Below are positions 12,207-21,932 of a DNA stretch of 64,000 nt, one piece after another. This DNA is from Acephala macrosclerotiorum (taxonomy: Eukaryota > Ascomycota > Leotiomycetes > Helotiales > Mollisiaceae): positions 62,001 through 126,000 of the forward strand of contig MU119330.1 of the NCBI GenBank assembly GCA_014904845.1, given 5' to 3'. Under the pieces are notes generated by a model. It did no database searches. It was not told the origin of the DNA and saw only the letters and a list, made by a program, of their open reading frames with translations. Position 1 is the stretch's first letter. Each line of letters begins with the position of its first letter. Position numbers and translations under genes: made by a program.

Positions 12207-13034
12207 ATGTCCCAACCCGATACAGCGCCCGTCGCAAGAGTCTTGTCTGCGTCAGTGCAGTACCATCTCGACAACGCCACAGATGTGCCTGCTGCTCCTG
12301 TCTCTGCGCTTGGGTCTGGTGAAACCCAAGTAAGTCTTCTTAATACCCCTTTCAATGTCCTTCGTGCTAAGGGAAATTCGAAACAGACATTCCACAGCTT
12401 CCCAAAGCTACCGATTGAACTTCGCACAATGATCTGGAGGCTCGCCTACATCACACAGTCCCGCGTCCTTGAGATCACCGCATACCGAGTCCCGGACGGC
12501 AGCTTGGTGCCATCTCAAAAGTCCCCGGCGGTGTGGAACAATGACCAGAACTCACGAAAAGAGGCCAAGGATATCCACCACTGCGTTGAGCTCTGCCTCC
12601 CCGGCTGCAACTTCATCTACAACCCAGACATCGACCTCCTCTACATCTCCCACCGTACCAAGGCCCACTTCCACCGGCAGGACGTTTTCGCCGCTCTCCG
12701 AGATTCTGAGTCCCTCGGTAAAGTCCGAGCCCTCGCCGTTGACTATCTAGGCGATTCCGACAATACCATTCCGGGGTGGGATATCGACCCACTGCCGCTC
12801 TCCGAGATGAAGGGCTTGGAGTTGATCTTCGTGGTGTTGGAGGATATGGAGGAAGGACACAGCTTCCGCCGCACCCCGTTCGCGCTCGACCCACCTATTG
12901 AGCCGAACTACAACAGAGCGGAGTTGGATAAGCTGGTGGGAGCAGTGGAGGCTAAGTGGAGGAAGGAATGGAAGGAGGAGAAGGTGGAGAAACCAGCACC
13001 GCGGGTGGAGTTCGTTTGGGAGCGGGGCTATTAG
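12207..13034 (+). CDS. 2EXR-domain protein, paralogue B
   Basis: The start at 12207 gives MSQPDTAPVARVLSASVQYH, carrying the family N-terminal motif (LSASVQYHLDNA). A 57-bp intron is proposed at 12330-12386 (GTAAGT donor, GCTAAG branch, ACAG acceptor). Its length is a multiple of three and it stays open, so a continuous reading is also possible. It is preferred because paralogues A, C and D have an intron at the same place. Spliced length is 256 residues. The core shows FHSFPKLPIELRTMIWRLAY, SRVLEI, an NSRKEAKD helix, FIYNPDIDLLYIS, a RALAVDYLGD strand and MKGLELIFVVLED, ending in PRVEFVWERG. It lies 361 bp behind paralogue A on the same strand. Function unknown. Confidence 0.8.
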   Translation: MSQPDTAPVARVLSASVQYHLDNATDVPAAPVSALGSGETQVSLLNTPFNVLRAKGNSKQTFHSFPKLPIELRTMIWRLAYITQSRVLEITAYRVPDGSLVPSQKSPAVWNNDQNSRKEAKDIHHCVELCLPGCNFIYNPDIDLLYISHRTKAHFHRQDVFAALRDSESLGKVRALAVDYLGDSDNTIPGWDIDPLPLSEMKGLELIFVVLEDMEEGHSFRRTPFALDPPIEPNYNRAELDKLVGAVEAKWRKEWKEEKVEKPAPRVEFVWERGY

Positions 13035-13274
13035 GTTGTGGGACTGGGTGGATTGGGAATAGGATGAATTGTAGAACTAGATATGACACGGAGGGGAGGA
13101 GAGTACTTGCACTAACCAAATGAACTGTGGATTGCTGGGACAATGAGTCTGTCAATTGAGATGCGATTTATGAAGTGAAGCATATTGTGAGGTTGCACGT
13201 GACTCAGGGGTGTGGTGATTGTCTGCAGGTATATTGCTTATAGTGGGACGTCCCTCGTACCTCGCGCCGTGCCC

Positions 13275-13569
13275 TGCCTTTGACGATTTGAACTTTGAAG
13301 TAATATAAACGATTTGAATTTATAAATGAGTTTTTATTCACATTCGCACCGGCTCCGCCGGCGCGAGTAGGGGCGTTCCCCCCTACAACCCCCCCTACGT
13401 GGGGCTAGAGCTGCTCTACGGGAGCGCTAAGTGCCAAAAGCGACACATCTTGGCGTTTCTTAGCAAAACCTTGGCGCAAAAACGTGACTTTAATTTCACG
13501 TGTTATTACGTAAACTCTACGTGGTCTTTTTTTCCCCTAGCGGGATACCTTTAACTATCGTCAAAGGCA
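13275..13569. repeat. Possible decayed inverted-repeat element (13-bp arms, about 295 bp)
   Basis: TGCCTTTGACGAT at 13275-13287 is matched in reverse complement at 13557-13569. The enclosed DNA differs from its surroundings: a GC-rich palindromic stretch (GGCTCCGCCGGCGCGAG) and C-runs near 13360-13400, then AT-rich sequence. I found no target-site duplication, so this may be an old non-autonomous transposon or chance. Confidence 0.4.
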
Positions 13570-13720
13570 AAGACTTGGTGCAACTGTCTAGCTACGGTGA
13601 GAAGAGTACTTAAATTCTCCAAGTATACTCTACTCTACTGGAACATTGAGGTTTGCTACGTCTAAAAGTTTTGCGGCGTATGCTTATGTGATTGAATCCA
13701 AATTCCTCGAAGTTCCCGAT

Positions 13721-13750
13721 TCCTCTCCTCTCCTCTCCTCTCCTCTCCTC
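13721..13750. repeat. (TCCTC)6 microsatellite
   Basis: Six perfect TCCTC units, read directly in the sequence. Confidence 0.95.
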
Positions 13751-13947
13751 ACTTTGCCTGCCTCCTCTAAGAACACTGCTTAAATTAGAGCTGTTGATTG
13801 AATGTGCATTCATAGTGGACTTACGTTGCAGTAGCTTGCAGGATTTGAAGAGGAAGCGTGATGTAAACAGTGGTCACAAGCACTTGTCTTGTGACGGAAG
13901 TTGTGCAGAAATGTCTGTGACCGTATTAGCATGAATCTCTCATATTC

Positions 13948-14450
13948 TTAACCGCCTGATTGGTGTCTCCTTATCCTGTCGAGCTTGCAGTGACTGTAGA
14001 TGACTGGCTGGTGGTCGAGACTTGGGAAAATGATGTGCTTGATGATAGCATCTGCACTGACCATCGGCTCCCACTTCCAAGGCGCTGCCTCTCGGATATA
14101 TTCGGATTCTATGTAGTTTAATGCGATGACCAACTCAAGTGCCGTGCAACTGGTGGGAATTGGTAAGACAGCTTGGCTGCCAGCGTTAACGTTGACTATA
14201 TCGATTGCAATGCTTCTGATTCTTTTCAAAGCTCCGGATGCCTCGAAGGATTAATATGGAGAGTCTTGAAATATTGCATTCGAAAATCCATGTCGAAATA
14301 GGTGAAGTGCCTTGGTATTTAGAAGATATCGACATCCAGATGAGAGATCAAAGTTTGGATGCTGTCAGAGCTGTCATAGTTAACAAGACGCTCTTTTGCC
14401 GCGAAATTAAAGTCACTATCGAGCGCTAGATTCACGACATCGGTAAAACC
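13948..14450 (-). pseudogene. 2EXR relic, paralogue G
   Basis: On the minus strand two frames together resemble the middle and C-terminal half of the neighbouring 2EXR proteins. The upstream frame has LISHLDVDIF, then a TAA stop, then IPRHFTYFDMDF, standing in for the HPDIDIL-x-P segment. The second frame continues with KRIRSIAIDIVNVN and CTALELVIALN, the strand pair that reads LTKLRCVTFDL and CESLELVIGT in paralogue C. One in-frame stop and one frameshift break it, and no N-terminal exon with the LS-x-Y-T-Q motif was found. It is an old non-functional copy; its upstream limit is approximate. Confidence 0.6.
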
Positions 14451-15480
14451 ATAGAACTTATAGTTATTTTACAATTGTTAATTGACCTGACAGAGCAGTG
14501 CTGGCCAGTAGGATGTATTTGTAGATAAGATTGAGTCTTCGCGGTATGTAATCGAGTGGATATTTAGGAGTGTAGGTAGATATAGTTCGCCAATTCCAAT
14601 TCTTCAAAAAAGCACTTAAACCTGACTTGGAATTGGAATTGGAATTGGGGAGCCCTGCAGGTAGACGCAAGTAGGTACGAGAAGGGAGAAAGCCAGCAGC
14701 TCGGCACTACTCGCCATGCTCAAGAGTCTGTCTGAGTTCTAGCAGTATCTGGGCCATACTTGCAGCTTTTGACAGTCAAAGTCTCCCAAAAACCTTTGAT
14801 TCTTCTAGTGAGCGGATAGTGAGCGGATAGTGTGAGGTTTCTTGTGCAATATGATCAACTATTCTTATTCACTAATGCAATTGACCGTGTATCAACGTAT
14901 CTTTCTCTTGATTCTAGGCTTCCTGTTTAGCACCAGACCAGTGGATGGAGCATACGCAATTTCTGGGACTAGTTGCGCGTCTTGCTTGTCGTTTCTGGAT
15001 GCCGCTACGTTTGCAGGGAAAACCAGTCCGATGTCTTCGAGGGGGCGCTAAATATAAAGCGAGGGTGTAACAGCTTTGAAAGTTGGGTCAGTAGTCTTTG
15101 AGAAGATAATGATTGATTCCAATTGCGATATGGCAATGTCGTTATTCGTGCGATGAATGTATCTTGAGTAGTCGGTCCGTCGGAGTCTCAAATAGACTTG
15201 TGGCCAGCGTATCTGCGCTAAGTCAGGAGATGAGATCTATAGGCTTACGTTTTCTAATAGATTTAGGGCTTTTAAATCGCGATACTCGTAACTCTGCACG
15301 ACAAGATCTTGCCTTGCTCAATTTGGAAAATGCAACATCTTGATTTCTAGTTGTTACATGCAGCGATAAATCCAGAGTCTCCTTCGCCTCATATCGTTAA
15401 GGGAATCTCTGAACGATAATTTCAGATTTGTTCTGTTCAAAAGGCGTATATTTTAGGATTTACTCTATAGCATCCGAGTC
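14451..15480. other. Gene-free, AT-leaning decayed DNA
   Basis: No supported gene. A GGAATT-type repeat near 14627-14650 faces a CCAATTCCAATT stretch near 14590-14602 and could fold back on it. A short frame beginning with a hydrophobic stretch at 14851 lacks other support. Confidence 0.5.
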
Positions 15481-15777
15481 CAGTGTTGGTCACAATATGA
15501 AATAGTATATATTGGGTAATATAGAGAGTCGAAATATTATCGCGATATAAAGCTGTTTATATCATATTTATCGCGATATTAACTCTTTATATTATATTAC
15601 CAAATATTAGTAATAAAGCAATATATTCCCAATATTTAAAGTCTTATATCGTATTTATTGCTCGGCTACGCCGAGAAATATGACTTTATCACATTATATT
15701 TAGAAATATGGGCCTTTTTATATTTTATCGATTTATCGCGATAAATATGATATATCGCCATATTGTGACCCACACTG
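15481..15777. mobile_element. hAT-like MITE, 297 bp, with terminal inverted repeats and 8-bp target duplication
   Basis: The left end CAGTGTTGGTCACAATATG (15481-15499) matches the reverse complement of the right end (15759-15777) at 18 of 19 positions. The element is flanked by a perfect 8-bp direct repeat, TCCGAGTC, at 15473-15480 and 15778-15785. An 8-bp duplication and termini starting CAGTG are hallmarks of the hAT superfamily. The interior is very AT-rich, contains several ATCGCGAT-like palindromes and a CTCGGC-TAC-GCCGAG hairpin at 15661-15675, and has no coding capacity. It must have been mobilised by a transposase encoded elsewhere. The intact target duplication suggests fairly recent insertion or good preservation. 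Confidence 0.85.
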
Positions 15778-16038
15778 TCCGAGTCTATACTGCTCCATGA
15801 TTCGCTATGTGATAAATCTTCCACCGAGCGCATTTAGGTACAGGAAAGATCTAGCAGCTCGAATGGAGTTGAGGAAGAGGATACAGAATTGCTATGGAAG
15901 GCTAGCTACCTATATGTACGGAGGAAATGACAAAGAGGACTAAAAGAACGCGTATGACCTAGCCCTGTCATCTAGTATCATCATTTTGCAAAACCTATAC
16001 CCCTGCTAGGAGCTACAATTCTCACAGAAAGCTCTACC
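15778..16038. other. Gene-free spacer between the MITE and 2EXR relic F
   Basis: Only the right copy of the MITE target duplication (15778-15785) can be named. Confidence 0.5.
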
Positions 16039-17110
16039 CTAACCCCTTTCCAACTTTTGATGGCTTGACAGGTTGCTTTTCAGCAACACAACATGCGGTG
16101 CCGTCCCTTCTCGGTTGTTGGCCAGCAATAAGCGAATGCGGCGGGCAAAATTGCCAGGTCTGTGTTTATAAAATTTGTTATTCGCGAAGATCTTCACTAC
16201 TTTCTTAAGTTCATCATCACTCAGGGGCCTCCATGTTTGCAATGCTTGTGGCCATGTCTCTTGCAAGCATGTGAGTTTCTTGTCAGAGTTCTCGTCTGTT
16301 GTGATGACAAGCTCGAGACTCGGAAAGCCTGTCATTGGCAGGCTGTCAAGAGTACGAACATATCATAGATATCCTTCATATCTATCGCAATGCATCTGAT
16401 CTTACCCAATACACCGCAGTTATTCAATGTGCTCTTAATGACGTTAAGATGAAGCATTCCATAGTGTGGTGGGAAATAGAGTAGAGTGCATCAAAGTCTG
16501 GATGGAAGATCATGGTTGAGTTGAAGTAGTCAAGAACTTTGCTTTCGGGCTCTTCATGCTTGATACTGTGGTGGCCATAGGTCTTGTAGAAATTCGAAGA
16601 GAAGGGCTGACCGGACGCAGAATGATAGGTGAGTTTTGACGTTCTCCGTAAGTACAATTCTTCGGTGATCTTGGAGGAACAGCTTCCAGATCATGGCTTG
16701 GATCTCATTCGGCAATCGAATAAATGGCTTAAACTTGCAGCGAGGTTGGCCTTTGAAACTGGCCGGAATTGTGATATTGATTAGTTGCGTAAAGCACTTT
16801 AGATGACCTAGGAATTAATGACTATTGCAAACGTACCTTTGCGTCTCTCTTGGTCTTGTGCTTTGTGAATGTGGACTAATGAGTATCAGGAGCATACGAA
16901 GCTTTAAGTATCTCCATCGTGCTCTAATTCGCCATCTCTGGAGTCCAAAGTCCAAAGTCCTTGAACTACAGGAACACTTGGTGCAGATGGTACGTAGCAT
17001 GAGATGGGAACATCTCGTGGGGTGGGAAGTCCGGCTCGCTCGAGGTGTTGACGAGTGTAAAAAGAGAGCGCAACGACGTCTTATGCGTTACTAGTAATAT
17101 CAGAAGCCAT
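16039..17110 (-). pseudogene. Broken 2EXR gene, paralogue F
   Basis: All parts of the family can be followed on the minus strand but not in one frame. Exon 1 starts at the ATG at 17110 (MASDITSNA), meets TAA at codon 10, then continues as VVALSFYTRQHLERAGLP, the shared N-terminal motif. Near 16720-16640 the core reads KFKPFIRLPNEIQAMIWKLF and IVLTENV. After IFHPDFDALY there is a frame change into the strand GKIRCIAIDM, and near 16350 a second change leads into MTGFPSLELVITTDE. The frame then runs to a C-terminal PHVVLLKSN at 16039. The early stop is what a C-to-T change of CAA would give. At least three lesions make this a pseudogene, eroded but recent enough to align throughout. Confidence 0.75.
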
Positions 17111-17796
17111 GATGAAGGGGCGTTGGTAGAATGAGTGCTCAAAGTTGAGGGTAGACTGGGTAGTAGTGACGCGACGCGGCAATGATGCTTTCGATTATAT
17201 TTACGATGATGTTCCGTCGGGAATATGCACGGGATGTTTTCCATTCGATGTCAGCAGACTTGGCTTCGGACTTGAAGAAAGCACCTAGTGGACTACGAGC
17301 TAGCGTGGACTAGGCGGTTCGGGACTTTCCAATGTTCGAGGTGAGTCGGACATTCACTGTGAATCAAACGCCTGGGGTGAATGGAAGGGCATTTTGGAGC
17401 ATATGCTTCGTTGTTGGAGAGCACTAGAGATTCCATGATCATACTCAGAACTCTAGAGAGTGCGGATGCTGTGCAGCTCGGTTACGAATACACAAATCTA
17501 GATTCATATACAGAGAAATTCTTCACACACCAACACAGCGGAAAGCTTTGTGGTACTCGGTAGAGCTGGGTAGTGCGGCGACTTTGTCACTTCGAGGGCG
17601 TTGGATTTTTTCATAATATAATCCTTGCATTGATCTTCGCAGCACCTTGGTCTTCGTCCCTCCGCCATACCCCTGATGCCAAAAATCCTCCCAGACAATA
17701 TTTCGTGCTTCGTTCTCAATGATGTATCGCTATCGCCGGCCGATATTGGTGAAACCCATCTTAATCTCTGTAGTCCCGAGGCCCCTCATATCGTGC
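17111..17796. other. Intergenic region, no supported gene
   Basis: Separates relic F from intact paralogue C. No repeat or coding signature seen. Confidence 0.55.
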
Positions 17797-18781
17797 TCAA
17801 TCAATTGCCTTCCAGAATTCGAGATCATGCTTCCTGAGCAACACAACATGCGGCACGACTTTACCAGCATCTCCGTCACTCATAGCGGTTTGAATGATGC
17901 TAGGAAAGTCACTGAAGTCCATAGACCTACGTTCTTCAACTTCAGAAGCATGGGATGATGTAGTGGGTACCGGTGAACTAAAGCTCACAATTGCCGTCGC
18001 AAAACTTCCCAACGGCTCCCATTGATGGCGTTTCTCCTCAGTCTGTCCTTTCTGATATCCACAATCTGGGTTGCAGAACCAGACTGTCCCAATCACTAGC
18101 TCAAGGCTCTCACACTTGGCCAAGACCGGTGGTGCAACTTTGTAGTGAGAAAGGTCGAAGGTGACACATCTGAGCTTCGTCAGGCCGTCACACGAGCTCA
18201 ATGATGACCAAAGATTGGCGTTGAATTCGATAGATGTTCCAGGGCGATTTGGTACTTCGAGAATATCGATATCGGGATGCATGATCGCAGTTGATGTAAC
18301 ACCACTTTGGCTATGCTCGAAGTCTAGGTATCCATACAAATTGTATTGCGTGCGCAGCTCCTGGTTGATTTGTCGGAAGAGGATGGGTGGATTATTGGAA
18401 GTCGCGAACTGCACGACTCTGGGTTGCGTTTCGATAAACAGTCTCCAGATTTCGTCCTTGATTTCTGTGGGCAGCTTCTTGAATTTGGTGAACATACGTT
18501 GGGGCTCAGATAGATCCTGAAGAACATGTTAGCTTCTGATTATCAGGAGCTCAACTCAAGAGAGGTCTTGCCTTCGTGCTCTCAATAGGTGTGTCGTTCA
18601 AAGCCGAACGCGGAATCTCAGAGCCTATTCTGTCGGTGCCTGTTTGCGCGTCTGGATCGGCAGGACCAGAGGTTGAGGTAGGAGAGGAGACAGCCCCCAA
18701 ACCAGCGGAGTTGAGGTGATGCTGGGTGTAGCGAGAGAGCGCAGTCAACTTCAACATTTGATCGCCGTCTGCAGAAGCCAT
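17797..18781 (-). CDS. 2EXR-domain protein, paralogue C
   Basis: Exons on the minus strand are 18781-18572 and 18516-17797, giving 309 residues. The 55-bp intron begins GC rather than GT (AAG|GCAAGA) and ends TTCAG behind a perfect GCTAAC branch point. The joint is in phase 0 as in paralogues A and D. The first exon carries LTALSRYTQHHLNSAGL, the shared N-terminal motif. The second holds the 2EXR core: FKKLPTEIKDEIWRLFIETQ, PRVVQFA, PPILFRQINQELRTQ, AIMHPDIDILEVP, KLRCVTFDLS, CESLELVIGT, and a C-terminal PHVVLLRKHDLEFW. No signal peptide or membrane segment is evident. It looks intact and is 0.6 kb from paralogue D on the same strand. Function unknown. Confidence 0.82.
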
Positions 18782-19387
18782 GTTGTCGTACTGTTCTGAA
18801 ATGCGATTTTGTAAGAGTTTGGGGATTGGCGAGTTTAGTCATGGGATTGAGAACCAGATGCCATTTGACGTAATTGCGGAGAAGAGACTGCAATATCTTG
18901 CTAGCGCATCAATGCCTCTTCATAATTTAAGTGGCTGAAGTGGGTTTCTGCCTTTTGTGATACGTTTGGCGCTCAGCTTTGCGCAAGCGAGAAGCGAAAA
19001 AGTGAATAGGGGAGATGGTCACGTGGTCACGGCCTGCGAATGCAGACGGTGAATTCGCTGCTAGTTTGAAATTTGAACGCCGTTGATGAGTTAAGAGTTT
19101 CATTGAAATGTGGAGTCTCTAGTTGTATGCGTATCTTTGCTTCGCCTTGTATCCCAACCCGCATCATAACCTCCACCGCTGGAGTACCCCGACCATGATC
19201 GCTGACACTCGCATCCCAAATATTCACTTGCCTAGACCTACTTTCTTCGATGGTCAAAGACTTCCAAGGATCTATTAGCTTCAAACTTCTCAGCAGGAAC
19301 AACCTATCCGGAATTTTGGAGTTAGCATTCCTATTTCAAGCACTTTAAAGAGAGAAAGTTTCAGGAGTCTCGGAACATTCAGGACTC
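18782..19387. other. Intergenic region between paralogues C and D, no supported gene
   Basis: Contains the promoter of C and the 3' end of D. A 91-codon minus-strand frame at 19027-19302 has no family features and is not called. Confidence 0.5.
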
Positions 19388-20343
19388 TCAAAACAAAGAG
19401 GAAAGTTGAATATTGCTTCGAAAAGTTAGACTCGCCTTTCGCTCCACAAATACCATTTGTTTTTGATCTCCAATGATTTTATCAGCCTCGATAGCACTCA
19501 GAGACGGCAGACGAAGTCCAGAAGGAAGAAAATCCTCGGAATGGCGCAGTGTACTCAATAGTCCTTGTAGGAGCGACTCGTTAGATAGTACCTCCCATTT
19601 ACGCCTGCACTTCTTTTCTTCCTTGAACAGTCCCGCACCGACTCCTGAGCTTGCCTCGCCGCAGGTTACGATCATCAACTCGAGATTGATGAATTTTCGA
19701 AGAGTAGGCCCCATCTTGGAAAGCTCAGTATAGGGCAGCGCGATACATCTAATTCTTTCGAAAGCGCTGGAGTGGCGGAAAGCCTGTGTGACTCTGGTCT
19801 CTTGAGAACAGAAGGCTTGGACCGATGAATAAGGTGGGAAGTGAAGGATGTCGAAATCGACGTGGATTATGGTAGCAAAGTCGTCTCCAAATCGGCTCGC
19901 CTTGAGTTCGACGTAGCCATGGGGCTGATATTCATTTCTCAATTGACTGTGAATCTGGCGAAAGAGGACTGGCGGGTTGCGTTGGCTGCCGAAGTGTACG
20001 ATTCTACCATTGTCTCGAAGCCACAGCATCCAGACCAGGTCTTGAATCTCAGTGGGACATTTGTGGAAGAATTTGAACTCGTGCGAATTTGTGATGTCAG
20101 CTTTTTGGTCTTTCTATGGGATTGTCAGTTGGTTGCACAGCTCATGTAAAGGCAGAGACTTACAACGCTTTGCGCAGACTCAGTTGTAATAGTTGATATA
20201 GTTTGACTTGTGCTGGTTCGAAAGCCTGAAGCCGAGCTAGTGGAAGAAACGGGGAGCTCTGGTCTCATAAGGTCGAGATGACGCTGGGTGAAACGAGACA
20301 GTGGATTCAGCGCCAGTGCATTCTCATTTCTTGCTGCCTCCAT
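19388..20343 (-). CDS. 2EXR-domain protein, paralogue D
   Basis: Exons on the minus strand are 20343-20164 and 20113-19388 (50-bp intron, GTAAGT donor, CATAG acceptor, phase 0), giving 301 residues. Exon 1 carries LNPLSRFTQRHLDLM, the family N-terminal motif, and a Ser/Thr-rich linker. Exon 2 has the core FKFFHKCPTEIQDLVWMLW, then GRIVHFG, PPVLFRQIHSQLRNEY, IIHVDFDILHFPP, RIRCIALPYTEL, INLELMIVTCGE and the C-terminal QMVFVERKASL. The core is most like paralogue C (both share the PP-hydrophobic-LFRQI motif), which suggests a local duplication. Nothing indicates inactivation. Confidence 0.82.
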
Positions 20344-21023
20344 AATAGTAATTGTTTTGTTGGGTGTTGAGAAATTTTTTCTTGCTAGTGTTCATGGATG
20401 ACTTGAGAATATTTCGAGAAGGAAAGAAAAGAAGAGGACGTCCATTTGTTTTTTCTGCGCTAAGTTGGGCGCTGGCAACAATAGTAAGGTGTTTGCACTG
20501 TATGTGCCGAAGCATAAATTTGATCTTGTTCTAAAGCTGAGCGGAAACATAAAACTTTCGCTAGAAGCGACACACTCGGACAGTCGGACTTAATGATAAA
20601 ATCTCCCCAAACAAAAGCGCTTGCTGAGCCAGCAGTGAAATGGAGAAGCCGAATAGGTAGCTCTCGACTTGTATTAGGGCTCCATTAGAGTCAGTACTCG
20701 GAACTAACTGGGTAAAACCTTGAAGCCTGTCACTTTGTAACGTTCGGTAATTTCAATCAAGAGGCTTGAGAATAAGGAGTAGAAATATTCGAGTTCCCAT
20801 TTCTCATGAATGAATATCCCCAAGCACTTTCCAATAGTAGCGTGAGGGTGAGTTCATAACTTTTTGAATTCCTATTATATTGTTTTAGTCAAAAGGACCC
20901 TGAAGATCTTTTCTGACTGGTGATGCAGAGCCGGCACCGTACGGCAAAAGTCAATCCCCAAGGTGCTACCACGGTCAAAGGTTATCCGGAACCTGAAAAA
21001 AGGTACCCAAGGCTACGTCCAAT
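20344..21023. other. Intergenic region between paralogues D and E, no supported gene
   Basis: No coding or repeat signal stands out; should hold the promoter of D. Confidence 0.5.
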
Positions 21024-21932
21024 TCAAGCAGCTCGTCTCCACTCGACCATGATCACTTGTGGTGTAGCCCTCCTCAAATCCTTGACAACGCGTCCCTGGT
21101 ATACCTTGGGGACATTGCTAAGTTGTATTCTCTTCAATTGTTCTCCTTCGCCGAAATAGACAAACCATGATACTCTCATCTGGCTAATCGGGTTGCAATT
21201 GTGCGTTTTGCTTTGTTGTTTGTGCAGTAAACCATCATCGGAAATGTTCATGATGACCAGCTCGAGGTTAGGAAGATTATGGCTATTGAGGAGCGCCAAT
21301 ATTGGACTTGTATCGAAGACGTCGAATGCAAGAAATCTGATCCTATCAAAGACCCTGGATGCTGTCAAAGCATTTTCAATGTTCCACAGGGTATTCAAGT
21401 ATGGTCCGGAGTGCAAGTAGTAAAGTAGATCGACGTTCGGATGGAATATAATGTCAATCAAGCCCTTGGAACTATTCCGCTTTATTGTGAGAAAGCCGTA
21501 TAGCTCGTATTCCCGTCGAAGCTTCGAGTTGATTGGCGGAAGGCGATAGGAGGATTGATGCGAGGGGCAAGTCGGATGATCCTTGGGTTCTGTTCGATAA
21601 AGAGCTTCCGGATCTTGTCATTCAGTTCGGTGAGGAACCTCTCGAATGGCGTGAATGATGACGTTACCTGGGGATATCATGTTAGCTACGAGAGCCTTGT
21701 AGTGTGCCATAGAAGTGTTAGAAGAGAAAGTACCGACCCATTCAGTAGCCTCCGCACCTTTCGACCATGAGGTTGAGCAATTTGACACGGTGAGAGGAGT
21801 AGCTGTTTGCAAAATTGCGCCTCCAGCTTCCAAGGCTGCATGTGAGGGATACATTGATTGAATGAACTCGAGGTGGAATTGAGCGCATACAGAGAGCGGA
21901 ACCAAGGCTTGCACATTGGTCGAGGCCGCCAT
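21024..21932 (-). pseudogene. 2EXR paralogue E, one frameshift
   Basis: Exon 1 (21932-21738) encodes MAASTNVQALVPLSVCAQFH and the family HLEF motif. A phase-0 intron with a GCTAAC branch and CCCCAG acceptor leads to exon 2 at 21667: FTPFERFLTELNDKIRKLF, PRIIRLAP, PPIAFRQ. Near 21535 one base appears to be missing: the expected frame resumes one position over as NSKLRREYELYGFLTIKR and runs through IIFHPNVDLLYY, RIRFLAFDVFD, NLELVIMNIS to PQVIMVEWRRAA at 21024. Without the shift the protein would be complete. The only lesion is this indel (the donor GTCGGT is also weak), so inactivation is recent, or the assembly has an error here. Confidence 0.7.

Noticed and set aside
11873..12427. 184-codon minus-strand open frame overlapping the start of 2EXR copy B
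   Set aside because: It is antisense to the well-supported 2EXR gene and the intergenic hairpin, and shows no domain.
14851..15051. Short plus-strand frame with a hydrophobic start and a few cysteines, resembling a small secreted protein
   Set aside because: Lies in decayed DNA, has no splice or family support, and such frames arise by chance in AT-rich sequence.
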